Positions 1 through 7,970 of a stretch of DNA of 46,591 nucleotides are shown here, one piece after another. Where the stretch lies: the NCBI RefSeq assembly GCF_002298975.1, contig NZ_DBMV01000048.1, positions 1 through 46,591 of the forward strand, in the 5' to 3' direction. Within the stretch, counting starts at the first letter, position 1; every line of letters begins with the position of its first letter. The DNA comes from Ralstonia sp. UBA689 (GTDB lineage: Bacteria; Pseudomonadota; Gammaproteobacteria; Burkholderiales; Burkholderiaceae). The notes under the pieces are model-generated. The model searched no databases and had not been told where the DNA came from. It saw only the letters and a list, made by a program, of their open reading frames with translations. A program made the translations under genes and the position numbers.

Positions 1-18
1 CAACTGAGCTATTCCCGC
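1..18 (-). tRNA. tRNA-Gly, 5' end only (cut by window edge)
   Basis: Read on the minus strand, the first 18 bases are GCGGGAATAGCTCAGTTG. This is the 5' acceptor strand, position 8-9 linker and start of the D arm of a bacterial tRNA-Gly of the GCC-anticodon type. The mature 5' end would be base 18. The anticodon lies outside the window, so the identity rests on the acceptor and D-arm sequence plus position: uvrC, pgsA and then a glycine tRNA is also the order in E. coli. A promoter-like element lies about 80 bases upstream. Confidence 0.72.
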
Positions 19-95
19 ATTTTGGCTACCAGCACTGCCGTACAACCTTTGTGCTGCCAGACCGTTGCGTCACATCACTGCAACGCGAGAACGAA

Positions 96-125
96 ATTAT
101 GGCAAAAAAGAATCGCCCTCGTCAA
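96..125 (-). promoter_or_regulatory. Sigma-70 promoter for the tRNA-Gly transcript
   Basis: The minus strand carries a -35 box TTGACG (120-125), an 18-base spacer and a -10 box CATAAT (96-101). Each hexamer matches five of six consensus positions. Transcription would start near base 89 and give a leader of about 70 bases before the tRNA. The element sits just after the pgsA stop codon, so the tRNA need not depend on read-through from uvrC-pgsA. Confidence 0.6.
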
Positions 126-152
126 CAGTTTTGCGCAAGAGTTTTTGCAGGC

Positions 153-728
153 TCATTTTGCGCGCTCGCGAATCTGCGGCCAGGCGAGCTTCATGTAGTA
201 CGCCATCGACCACAGCGTGAGCACCGCCGCTACGTAGATCAACCATGTGCCCCATACGCGCGTGTCGATCATGCCAAGCAGGCGGCCATCGAACAGCAGC
301 AGCGGAATCGCGATCATCTGGAAGGTCGTCTTCAGCTTGCCGAGAAAATTGACCGCCACGCTCTTCGAGGCGCCGATCTGCGCCATCCACTCGCGCAGCG
401 CCGAGATGGTGATCTCGCGGCCGATGATGATGAGCGCAATGACGTCCGCCACACGACCCAGCGCCAGCAACACCAGCAGCGCAGCGGCCACCATGAGTTT
501 ATCGGCCACGGGATCGAGGAAAGCGCCGAAGGCCGAGGTCTGGTTCCAGCGGCGCGCGAGGAAACCGTCAAACCAGTCGGTCAGGCTCGCAACGATGAAG
601 AACACCGCCGCCGTCAGGTTCTTGGCGGGCAGCGCCATCCAGGTGTCCGGCACGTAGAACACGCCCACCACCAGCGGGATCATGGCTACGCGCAGCCAGG
701 TCAGGAGGATCGGGAAGTTGAAAGGCAT
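153..728 (-). CDS. pgsA: CDP-diacylglycerol--glycerol-3-phosphate 3-phosphatidyltransferase
   Basis: This 191-residue integral membrane enzyme makes phosphatidylglycerophosphate from CDP-diacylglycerol and glycerol-3-phosphate, the committed step to phosphatidylglycerol and cardiolipin. The CDP-alcohol phosphotransferase signature is intact: DWFDGFLARR followed by GAFLDPVADK, which supplies the DxxDG..AR..G...D...D pattern. Several hydrophobic helices are visible, including one at the start (NFPILLTWLRVAMIPL). The frame extends 28 codons further upstream, but I chose the ATG at 728 because MPFNFPILLTW is the usual family N-terminus. It lies 80 bases downstream of uvrC on the same strand and is probably cotranscribed with it; a tRNA-Gly follows. 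Confidence 0.95.
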   Translation of the reverse strand: MPFNFPILLTWLRVAMIPLVVGVFYVPDTWMALPAKNLTAAVFFIVASLTDWFDGFLARRWNQTSAFGAFLDPVADKLMVAAALLVLLALGRVADVIALIIIGREITISALREWMAQIGASKSVAVNFLGKLKTTFQMIAIPLLLFDGRLLGMIDTRVWGTWLIYVAAVLTLWSMAYYMKLAWPQIRERAK

Positions 729-808
729 GGCAAATCGAGAGGACGACCGCCGCGCCAGCTCAAGAACAAACTCAGCACCAGCGCGGCAAGATGGGGCATT
801 GTCGCCGA

Positions 809-2788
809 TCAATGAAGCTGACGGTAGATTTCTTCGGCCAGGGTCTGGGAGATGCCTTCGACTGTGGTCAGCTCATCGACGCTGGCGGCCATCACGCCGC
901 GTAGGCCACCGAAGCGCGCCAGCAGCCGCTGCCGACGCTTGGCGCCGATGCCTTCGATCTCTTCCAGCCGTGACGTGTTTCGAGCCTTGGCACGCTTGGC
1001 ACGCATGCCGGTGATGGCAAAGCGGTGCGCCTCGTCCCGGATCTGCGCGACCAACATCAGCGCGGCGCTGCCCTGCCCGAGCTCCAATGAGGGCCGGCCG
1101 TCGGCAAACACCAACGTCTCCAGGCCGACCTTGCGACCTTCACCCTTGGCCACGCCGACCAGCAGGCCGATATCGAGCCCCAGTTCTTCAAACACCTGGC
1201 GCGCGACTTCCACCTGCCCCTTGCCGCCATCGATCAGTACGATGGTGGGCATATTGGGCGCGTCTTCGCCGGCTTGTTCGACGATCTTCTGGTAGCGGCG
1301 CGTAAGCACCTGGCGCATGGCGGCGTAGTCGTCGCCAGGGGTAATGCCCTGGATGTTGTAGCGGCGGTATTCGCCGTTCTGCATGGCGTGGCTGTGGAAA
1401 ACCACGCACGAAGCCTGCGTGGCTTCGCCGGCGGTGTGGCTGATGTCGAAGCACTCGACGCGCAGCGCAGCCAAATCTTCGAGGTCGATGCCGATGGTCT
1501 CGGCCAGTGCGAGCGTGCGGGCCTGCTGGCTGCCTTGCTCGGAGAGGCGCCGCATCAGCGACAGCTCGGCGCCCTTTTCGGCCATCTCCAGCCACGCGCG
1601 GCGTCCGCCCTGCGGCTGACGCACGACCGATACGCGACGACCGGCCTGCTCGGCCAGCGCGTCGATCAGCTCGGTCGCGTGGATCGGGTGACTGACCACG
1701 AGCACCGGCGGCACAAACTGATCGAGGTAGTGCTGCGCGACGAAGGCTTCCAGAATGTCGCTGGCCACGCGCTCCGGATCGCGCAGGGTCTCTGTCGCAG
1801 CCTCTGCGGTTTCGGCTTCCACGTCTTCGCCAACGATGGCGGCGCCCTCTTCCACGTGTGTGGGGAAGTAGGCTTTGTCGCCAAGATGGCGACCGCCACG
1901 CACCATCGCGAGGTTCACGCAGGCATAACCGCCTCGGATCGCCACGGCCAGGATGTCGATGTCGCTAGCATGGCCAACCTCTTCCACCGACTGCTGCGTG
2001 AGCACAGTCGACAGCGCGCCGATCTGGTCACGCACGACGGCGGCCTGCTCGAACTCCAGTGCCTCGGCATAGCGCTGCATCTTGCCCTGCAGCGTCTGCA
2101 TGACTTCGTCCTGGCGGCCTTGCAGGAAGCCGGCCGCGTTGGCGACATCGCGAGCGTAGTCCTCGGGGCTGATCGCCTGCACGCAAGGGCCGCTGCAGCG
2201 ATGGATCTGGTGCAGCAGGCACGGGCGCGTGCGGTTGTTGAAGACAGTGTCTTCACACGTGCGGAGCTGGAACACCTTCTGCAGGATCTGCATGCTCTCG
2301 CGCACCGCGTGCGCGCTCGGAAACGGGCCGAAGTACTGGTGCTTGCGATCCGTCGCGCCACGGTAATACGCCATGCGCGGATACGCGTGCTGCGTGAGCT
2401 TCAGGTACGGATACGACTTATCGTCGCGAAACAGGATGTTGTAACGCGGCGCCAGCGCCTTGATAAGGTTGTTCTCCAGCAGCAGCGCTTCGGCTTCACT
2501 GCGCACGACAGTGGTGTCGATGCGCGCGATCTTCGCGACCATCATCGCAATGCGCGGCGAGAGCAACGTCTTATTGAAATAGCTCGACACCCGCTTCTTC
2601 AAGTCGCGCGCCTTGCCAACGTAAAGCACGTTGCCCTGCGCATCGAAATAGCGGTACACGCCCGGCAGGTTCGGCAGGCGCGCGATGTGGGCCTTGGCGT
2701 CGAAATCGGGCTCGCTCGGCTCTACGGCAGCACTCTGCGGTGCGGGCGGCACCTGCGGAGGATTGGGTGGCGTGGAATCGGACGGCAT
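809..2788 (-). CDS. uvrC: Excinuclease ABC subunit C
   Basis: This 659-residue endonuclease makes both incisions around a lesion in nucleotide excision repair after UvrA and UvrB have loaded. The N-terminal GIY-YIG nuclease is visible (PGVYRYFDAQGNVLYVGKAR, about residues 43-62). A UvrB-binding UVR motif follows (YAEALEFEQAAVVRDQIGAL). The C-terminal half holds the RNase H-like nuclease (VECFDISHTAGEA, VLIDGGKGQ) and ends in tandem helix-hairpin-helix motifs (IEGIGAKRRQRLL, VEGISQTLAEEI). A proline- and serine-rich extension of about 30 residues precedes the GIY-YIG domain. The gene is divergent from earP, and pgsA follows on the same strand. Confidence 0.97.
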   Translation of the reverse strand: MPSDSTPPNPPQVPPAPQSAAVEPSEPDFDAKAHIARLPNLPGVYRYFDAQGNVLYVGKARDLKKRVSSYFNKTLLSPRIAMMVAKIARIDTTVVRSEAEALLLENNLIKALAPRYNILFRDDKSYPYLKLTQHAYPRMAYYRGATDRKHQYFGPFPSAHAVRESMQILQKVFQLRTCEDTVFNNRTRPCLLHQIHRCSGPCVQAISPEDYARDVANAAGFLQGRQDEVMQTLQGKMQRYAEALEFEQAAVVRDQIGALSTVLTQQSVEEVGHASDIDILAVAIRGGYACVNLAMVRGGRHLGDKAYFPTHVEEGAAIVGEDVEAETAEAATETLRDPERVASDILEAFVAQHYLDQFVPPVLVVSHPIHATELIDALAEQAGRRVSVVRQPQGGRRAWLEMAEKGAELSLMRRLSEQGSQQARTLALAETIGIDLEDLAALRVECFDISHTAGEATQASCVVFHSHAMQNGEYRRYNIQGITPGDDYAAMRQVLTRRYQKIVEQAGEDAPNMPTIVLIDGGKGQVEVARQVFEELGLDIGLLVGVAKGEGRKVGLETLVFADGRPSLELGQGSAALMLVAQIRDEAHRFAITGMRAKRAKARNTSRLEEIEGIGAKRRQRLLARFGGLRGVMAASVDELTTVEGISQTLAEEIYRQLH

Positions 2789-2813
2789 GGCGTTCGCAGA
2801 AAGAGAGGCCGTC

Positions 2814-2840
2814 AGTGTAGAACAAGCAGCCGACTACAAT
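2814..2840. promoter_or_regulatory. Divergent uvrC / earP promoter region (candidate -10 boxes)
   Basis: The 82-base gap between the two starts holds a plus-strand TACAAT (2835-2840), which would start earP with a leader of about 24 bases. It also holds a minus-strand TACACT (complement of 2814-2819), which would start uvrC with a leader of about 19 bases. Neither has a good -35 box at 16-18 bases. These are weak candidates based on -10 similarity and placement only. Confidence 0.3.
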
Positions 2841-2870
2841 GTCGGCCCATCGCTATCCTCGCTTTGCTGC

Positions 2871-4064
2871 ATGCGCACCATCACCTCCTGGGATCTCTTC
2901 TGCCGCGTCGTCGACAACTACGGCGACATCGGCGTGTGCTGGCGCCTGGCACGGCAGCTCGTGCAGGAGCACGGCCACACGGTGCGCCTGTGGGTGGACG
3001 ACCTGCGCTCGTTCGAGAAGCTGTGCCCCGCCGTCGATGTGGCAGCCGACGCGCAACGCGTCTCGGGCGTCGATATCCGCCGCTGGGGCGACGATGCGCA
3101 AGTGGCCGCGCTGCTCGCAGCCGATGCGCACCCTGCGCCGCATGACGTCGTGATCGAAGCTTTTGCCTGCGCCGCCCCGGAAGCGATGCTGAAACTTATG
3201 GCCGACCAAGCCACCAACGGCACCGCGCCTGTCTGGATCAACCTCGAATACCTGAGCGCCGAAAACTGGGTGGCTGAATATCACGCGATGCAATCGCCAC
3301 ATCCGCGTCTGCCACTGGTCAAGCACTTCTTCTTTCCGGGCTTTGCGCGCAACACGGGCGGCGTCTTGCATGAATCGCACCTTGGCGCACAACGCTCGAT
3401 GTTCAACGCCAGCCCGACAGCCCACCAGGCGTTGTGGCACCGCCTCAGCGTGGACGACCTGATGCGCGCGAACCCCCGCGCATTGCGTGTGAGCCTGTTC
3501 GCATATGCCAACGCGGCGTTGCCGACGCTGGTCTCCCAATGGGAAGCCGCGCCCCAGCAGGTCATCTGCCTGGTACCCGAAGGCTTGGCCGCCACGCAGA
3601 TCGCCGAGCTGCTTGGCGACGCCGGGGCCGCCAAGACGGGCGCCCGCTGGACGCGCGGTCAACTAACCGTTGCGGTGGTGCCATTCGTGCCCCAGGAGCA
3701 CTACGATCCACTCCTCTGGGCGTGCGACATCAATTTCGTACGCGGCGAAGATTCCTTCGTACGCGCCCAATGGGCGCTGCGGCCTTTTGTCTGGCACATC
3801 TACCCGCAAAGCGACGACGTGCACCTCACCAAGCTGGATGCCTTTCTGGCTCGCTATACGCCCGCCTTGCCGCAAGCGGATGCAGATGCACTCACCACGT
3901 TCTGGCATGCGTGGAATGGGAAGCCCGAGACACTCGACTGGCCCGCTCTGGTGGCCGCAGCACCAGCTTTGCGCACCCGTGCGATCACCTGGGAGCACAC
4001 CTTGTTGCATCTGGGTGATCTCACTGCGAATTTGGTGGCATTTTGCGAAAAACAGGTAAAATAG
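2871..4064 (+). CDS. earP: EF-P arginine rhamnosyltransferase EarP
   Basis: This 397-residue inverting glycosyltransferase (GT104, formerly DUF2331) transfers rhamnose from dTDP-L-rhamnose to a conserved arginine of elongation factor P. The N-terminal block WDLFCRVVDNYGDIGVCWRL carries the two aspartates (Asp15, Asp19) that correspond to the essential pair in Pseudomonas EarP. The C-terminal half holds the family signature INFVRGEDSFVRAQWA, part of the nucleotide-sugar site. I chose the ATG at 2871 because the family begins with this block; the frame is open 62 codons further upstream, into the uvrC side. The substrate gene efp follows 114 bases downstream, which strongly supports the function. 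Confidence 0.95.
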   Translation: MRTITSWDLFCRVVDNYGDIGVCWRLARQLVQEHGHTVRLWVDDLRSFEKLCPAVDVAADAQRVSGVDIRRWGDDAQVAALLAADAHPAPHDVVIEAFACAAPEAMLKLMADQATNGTAPVWINLEYLSAENWVAEYHAMQSPHPRLPLVKHFFFPGFARNTGGVLHESHLGAQRSMFNASPTAHQALWHRLSVDDLMRANPRALRVSLFAYANAALPTLVSQWEAAPQQVICLVPEGLAATQIAELLGDAGAAKTGARWTRGQLTVAVVPFVPQEHYDPLLWACDINFVRGEDSFVRAQWALRPFVWHIYPQSDDVHLTKLDAFLARYTPALPQADADALTTFWHAWNGKPETLDWPALVAAAPALRTRAITWEHTLLHLGDLTANLVAFCEKQVK

Positions 4065-4178
4065 CGGGCTGATCTATATGCGGCCCCGGCTTTGACCTGG
4101 TTCGCGCGACCCGAGGGTATCGCGCGGTGCTTCGTTGCTTGGCGCGCATCGAACCCTCTTACTCTCAGGAAATGTGAA

Positions 4179-4754
4179 ATGGCTTTGAAAATCGCGCAAG
4201 AACTCCGCGCTGGCAACGTGTTTATGTGGAAGGACGAGGCGATGGTTGTGCTCAAGACCGAGTACAGCCGGTCCGGCCGTTCGGGTGCCGTTGTCAAGAT
4301 GAAGTACAAGAACCTGCTGACGGGCGCAGGCGGCGAATGGGTATTCAACGCCGACGACAAGTTGGACCAGGTCATCCTCGACAAGAAGGAAGCCGACTAC
4401 TCCTACTTCGACGGCACGATGTACGTATTCATGGACCCGGTCAGCTACGAGCAGTACAACGTCGAGCCCGCCGCTATGGGCAACGCGCTGAACTATCTGC
4501 AAGACGGCATGAAGGTGGAAGTGACCTTCTACAACGACAACGCCATCTCGGTGGAACTGCCGACCACGGTCATCCGCGAAATCGTCTACACCGAACCGGC
4601 CGTCAAGGGCGACACCTCGTCGGGCAAGGTTCTGAAGGCCGCACAGATCAACGACAACGCTGAATTCCTGATCCAAGTGCCGCTGTTCTGCAACACCGGC
4701 GACAAGATCGAAATCGACACGCGTACGGACGAGTACCGCAGCCGCGCCAAGTAA
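4179..4754 (+). CDS. efp: Elongation factor P (arginine type)
   Basis: This 191-residue factor binds between the P and E sites and relieves ribosome stalling at polyproline stretches. The loop YSRSGRSGAVV aligns with the E. coli VKPGKGQAFA loop, putting Arg34 where E. coli has the modified Lys34. An arginine here marks the EarP/rhamnose subclass, and earP lies immediately upstream. Three beta-barrel domains fit the length, and the C-terminus GDKIEIDTRTDEYRSRAK is the standard family ending. The start at 4179 is preceded by CAGGA at 4166-4170; upstream in-frame codons are not conserved sequence. The gene ends at a strong bidirectional terminator. Confidence 0.97.
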   Translation: MALKIAQELRAGNVFMWKDEAMVVLKTEYSRSGRSGAVVKMKYKNLLTGAGGEWVFNADDKLDQVILDKKEADYSYFDGTMYVFMDPVSYEQYNVEPAAMGNALNYLQDGMKVEVTFYNDNAISVELPTTVIREIVYTEPAVKGDTSSGKVLKAAQINDNAEFLIQVPLFCNTGDKIEIDTRTDEYRSRAK

Positions 4755-4776
4755 GCTGGCGCCGCACCAACAAAAG

Positions 4777-4800
4777 AGGCAGCTTCGCGCTGCCTTTTTT
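4777..4800. terminator. Bidirectional intrinsic terminator between efp and nagZ
   Basis: A perfect 7-base stem AGGCAGC (4777-4783) and GCTGCCT (4789-4795), with loop TTCGC, is followed by a run of T to 4800. An A-rich flank on the other side lets it serve the converging nagZ transcript as well. efp ends at 4754 and nagZ ends at 4848. Confidence 0.88.
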
Positions 4801-4847
4801 GTTGCCTGCGAAGAACGGGCAGACCTGCCGCCCGCCCTTCCGATGCC

Positions 4848-5897
4848 TTACGCGATCAGCTTCGCCTCGTGCAGCGTACGTAGGGCCTGCTTGTAAGCCG
4901 ACTGCTGCTGCAGCTTCGCCCAGTCCTTCACCGCCTTGCCACCGAACAGCCGGCGCACACGCCGCTGCGAAGCCTTGCCCATCGTCACATCCAACTCGCC
5001 CAGCAGACGATCGGCCTTGTCGGGCGCATTGCAGATCAGCACCATGTCGCAACCGGCTGCCAGCGCCGCGCGCGCGCCGTCCACCACCGAGCCGGCCACG
5101 CTCGCGCCTTCCATGCTCAGGTCGTCGCTGAAGATCACGCCGTCGAAGTTGTAGTGCGCGCGCAGCATGTCCTGCAGCCAGAAGCGCGAGAAACCGGCCG
5201 GGTTCGGATCGACCGCCGAGTAGATGACGTGCGCCGGCATCACCGATTGCAGACCGATGCCCATCCAGCCGTAGGGCTGTGCGTCGTCGTCGAGGATGGC
5301 CTGCAGCGGGCGGTCGTCCACCGGCACGGCGACGTGCGAATCGGCCTGCACGTAGCCGTGGCCGGGGAAGTGCTTGCCGCAGTTGGCCATGCCGGCCAGG
5401 CGTAGGCCCAGCGTCAGGTGGTTGGCGAGCATCGTCACCACGCGCGGATCGCGATGAAACGCCCGGTCGCCGATCACGCTGCTGGTGCCGTAGTCGAGAT
5501 CGAGCACGGGCGTGAAGCTGAGGTCGATATCGCAGGCGCGCAGTTCGGCGGCCAGCACGTAGCCGCAGGCCGTGGCGGCACGCGTAGCGGCCAGCACGTC
5601 GCTGTCCCACAGCTTGCCCAGGGCGCCCATGGCGGGCAGGTGCGTGAAGCCGTCGGTCTTGGCGCGCTGTACGCGGCCACCTTCGTGATCAATGCAGATC
5701 AGCACATCATCGCGCACGGCGCGGATGGCGCACGTAAGTGCTGCGAGTTGTGCACGCGATTCAAAGTTGCGCGCGAACAGGATCACGCCGCCCGTTAGCG
5801 GATGGGCAATGCGGCTGACATCGTCCGGGCCGAGTTCAAGACCAGCAACGTCGAGGACGATGGGGCCGGGACACTTCTGCTTCTTGGTGGTGGTCAT
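4848..5897 (-). CDS. nagZ: Beta-N-acetylhexosaminidase NagZ (GH3)
   Basis: This 349-residue cytoplasmic glycosidase removes N-acetylglucosamine from anhydro-muropeptides during cell-wall recycling. In many proteobacteria its product feeds AmpC beta-lactamase induction. GH3 landmarks are present: IDHEGGRVQR, the KHFPGHG loop followed by ADSHVAVP (flexible-loop acid/base Asp-His pair), and VIFSDDLSMEGA with the nucleophile aspartate. The length fits single-domain NagZ, and there is no signal peptide. The start codon overlaps the acpS stop as ATGA (5894-5897), so translation is probably coupled. It is the last gene of a long minus-strand block and runs into the terminator shared with efp. Confidence 0.95.
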   Translation of the reverse strand: MTTTKKQKCPGPIVLDVAGLELGPDDVSRIAHPLTGGVILFARNFESRAQLAALTCAIRAVRDDVLICIDHEGGRVQRAKTDGFTHLPAMGALGKLWDSDVLAATRAATACGYVLAAELRACDIDLSFTPVLDLDYGTSSVIGDRAFHRDPRVVTMLANHLTLGLRLAGMANCGKHFPGHGYVQADSHVAVPVDDRPLQAILDDDAQPYGWMGIGLQSVMPAHVIYSAVDPNPAGFSRFWLQDMLRAHYNFDGVIFSDDLSMEGASVAGSVVDGARAALAAGCDMVLICNAPDKADRLLGELDVTMGKASQRRVRRLFGGKAVKDWAKLQQQSAYKQALRTLHEAKLIA

Positions 5898-6334
5898 GCG
5901 ATGGGTTTCGTTTGCAACTCGGCGACGGCAAAGGCGACTGCGTAGTCGCGCTCATCCGTCACGCTGATCTGGACATGGAGGCCGCGCTGCGCGATCCAGT
6001 CGGCCAGCTCGCCGCTGTAGCGCACCACGGGTTGGCCTGACGGCAGGTTGAGCGTCTGCACCGCGCGCCACGTCATCGGCCAGCGCATGCCCAGGCCGAT
6101 TGCCTTGGACACCGCCTCCTTGGCGGCAAAGCGCGTCGCGAGGAACGCCAGGCCGCGCCGCTCCGACCGTGCCTTGCGGGCGCGATAGACGCGCAGCTCA
6201 TCGAGGCCGAGCACCTTTTCGGCAAAGCGGCCGTTGGTCCGCTGCATCACGCCTTCGACACGCTCGATCTGGATGATGTCGGTGCCGATGCCGTAGATGG
6301 CGCCGGACACCGAGGCGGTGGCCTGCTCGTTCAT
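5894..6334 (-). CDS. acpS: Holo-[acyl-carrier-protein] synthase
   Basis: This 146-residue enzyme transfers 4'-phosphopantetheine from CoA to Ser37 of AcpP, encoded about 13 kb upstream in the same directional block. Motifs seen are GIGTDIIQIERV, with the metal-binding aspartate Asp19, and RFAAKEAVSKAIG, with the second catalytic acidic residue. It is about 20 residues longer than the E. coli enzyme, mostly a polar N-terminal tail of 13 residues. The start overlaps pdxJ by four bases and the stop overlaps nagZ by four bases. The pairing with pdxJ is the same as in E. coli. Confidence 0.95.
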   Translation of the reverse strand: MNEQATASVSGAIYGIGTDIIQIERVEGVMQRTNGRFAEKVLGLDELRVYRARKARSERRGLAFLATRFAAKEAVSKAIGLGMRWPMTWRAVQTLNLPSGQPVVRYSGELADWIAQRGLHVQISVTDERDYAVAFAVAELQTKPIA

Positions 6335-7122
6335 GCGGGCAGGCCCGGATGTGCGGCGGCCGGCGTCGTGGACGATAGCCGCGCCGCGACCATGATCGCC
6401 TTCATCTCACGCACCGCGTTCTGCCAACCGGCAAACACGGCATGTGCAACGATGGCGTGGCCGATGTTTAGTTCATGGATGCCCGCGAGGGCGGCAATCG
6501 GCTGCACGTTCGTATAGTGCAGGCCGTGCCCAGCATTGACGCGCAGGCCCCAGCGGATGCCCTCCTCCACGGCGGTCTCGATGCGCACAAGCTCGGGACG
6601 CGCCTCAGCCGCATCGGTAGCTTCGGCATAGCGGCCGGTATGCAGTTCGATGACGGGTGCGCCAGTGGCCGCCGCTGCCTCGATCTGTGCCGCGTCCGGA
6701 TCGATGAACAGCGAGACGCGAATACCGGCATCGGCAAGCTGCTTGCAGGCTGCCTGCACCTTGGCGAAGCCTCCCACCACGTCCAGACCACCTTCGGTGG
6801 TGACTTCCTGACGGCGCTCCGGCACGAGGCAGACATCCTGCGGGCCGATGTCGCAAGCGATGTCGAGCATCTCCTGCGTGACGGCGCACTCCAGGTTCAT
6901 GCGCGTACGCAGTTGCGGGCGCAGCGCGCGCACGTCGGCGTCCTTGATGTGGCGGCGGTCTTCACGCAGGTGCAGCGTGATGAGATCGGCGCCGGCCTCT
7001 TCGGCCAGCAACGCCGCGGCGATTGGGTCCGGGTAGACAGTGCCGCGCGCGTTGCGCAACGTGGCGACGTGATCGATGTTGACGCCCAGGTCGATGACCC
7101 CCGGCGAGGCATGAAAGATCAT
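6331..7122 (-). CDS. pdxJ: Pyridoxine 5'-phosphate synthase
   Basis: This 263-residue TIM-barrel enzyme condenses 1-deoxyxylulose-5-phosphate with 3-amino-1-hydroxyacetone phosphate to give pyridoxine 5'-phosphate, the ring-closing step of the DXP-dependent vitamin B6 route. Diagnostic stretches are LGVNIDHVATLRNARG near the N-terminus, ITLHLREDRRHI, and LRVNAGHGLHYTN. The C-terminus has an alanine- and proline-rich extension of about 20 residues beyond the E. coli length. It overlaps recO upstream and acpS downstream by four bases each. Confidence 0.97.
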   Translation of the reverse strand: MIFHASPGVIDLGVNIDHVATLRNARGTVYPDPIAAALLAEEAGADLITLHLREDRRHIKDADVRALRPQLRTRMNLECAVTQEMLDIACDIGPQDVCLVPERRQEVTTEGGLDVVGGFAKVQAACKQLADAGIRVSLFIDPDAAQIEAAAATGAPVIELHTGRYAEATDAAEARPELVRIETAVEEGIRWGLRVNAGHGLHYTNVQPIAALAGIHELNIGHAIVAHAVFAGWQNAVREMKAIMVAARLSSTTPAAAHPGLPA

Positions 7123-7940
7123 AGTTTCTGCAAGTCGATGAGGATCTGGCGCGTCGAAAGCGGCGTGCCGTGCAAATGATAATGCAGCAGGAAGCGCATC
7201 AGGCTGCGGCTCTGATGGGCAGTGATCGGGCGGGAAGCGTAGTCGTCGCGCTCCATGTCGATCAGCGTCTGACCGCGCAGCACGGGCCAGGAGGACGGAT
7301 CGCTCGGCAACGAGCGTCGCACGCCGCGCTCGGGGTGATAAACATATTCGCCGTCTGCTTGTACAGGCTCGCCGTCGATACAGCGATCGAGTTGGGCGGC
7401 AAACCCGGTCTCACGCAGCAGCACGCGCTCGAAAGCACGCAGCGTGAAGGCGGCAGATTCGCCGTGGGCAAGCTTGTTGAGTGTTTCGACGTAGTGTGCA
7501 AACAGCACCGGATGACCGTCTTCGCGGGCGACGAACTTGACCAGCAGTTCGTTCAGGTAGAAGCCCGAAAGCAACCCCTCCCCGCCCAACGGGAGCATGC
7601 CGCCGACCCACTCGGCACGCGTAAGCGTACGCACGTCACCGCGCCCACTCCATGACAGAGACAACGGCTGGAAGGTCTGCAGCACCGCGCGCAGCGCCGA
7701 ATGTGGCCGTTTTGCGCCCTTGGCCACCAGCGCCATACGGCCGTAGTCCGGCGTGAAGACGTCGATGATGAGGCTGGTCTCGCGGTATGGGTAGCTGTGC
7801 AGCACAAAGGCCGGCTGCGCGGCGACGCGCGTCTCCGAGCGCGCCGCCGGAAAACCCTTGCGCTGCGCAGCACCGGCAACGCCTTCCTCGGCCAGCCATT
7901 CCGCTGCCTCGTCCGGAATCGGATCGGATCGTCCCGCCAT
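7119..7940 (-). CDS. recO: DNA repair protein RecO
   Basis: This 273-residue recombination mediator works with RecR, and with RecF where present, to load RecA onto SSB-coated single-stranded DNA. The N-terminal OB fold is recognisable in AFVLHSYPYRETSLIIDVFT and YGRMALVAKGAKRP; a helical C-terminal domain follows. About 40 residues precede the OB fold. No alternative ATG lies closer to it, so the extension is retained. The stop overlaps the pdxJ start by four bases, and era ends 30 bases upstream. The order era-recO-pdxJ-acpS matches E. coli. Confidence 0.95.
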   Translation of the reverse strand: MAGRSDPIPDEAAEWLAEEGVAGAAQRKGFPAARSETRVAAQPAFVLHSYPYRETSLIIDVFTPDYGRMALVAKGAKRPHSALRAVLQTFQPLSLSWSGRGDVRTLTRAEWVGGMLPLGGEGLLSGFYLNELLVKFVAREDGHPVLFAHYVETLNKLAHGESAAFTLRAFERVLLRETGFAAQLDRCIDGEPVQADGEYVYHPERGVRRSLPSDPSSWPVLRGQTLIDMERDDYASRPITAHQSRSLMRFLLHYHLHGTPLSTRQILIDLQKL

Positions 7941-7970
7941 CGACCGTGTGTGGAGTGATCCGGCTAGCGG

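Noticed and set aside
1274..3145. Long plus-strand frame opposite uvrC and into earP
   Set aside because: It is the GC-rich antisense shadow of uvrC, has no recognisable domain, and overlaps two certain genes.
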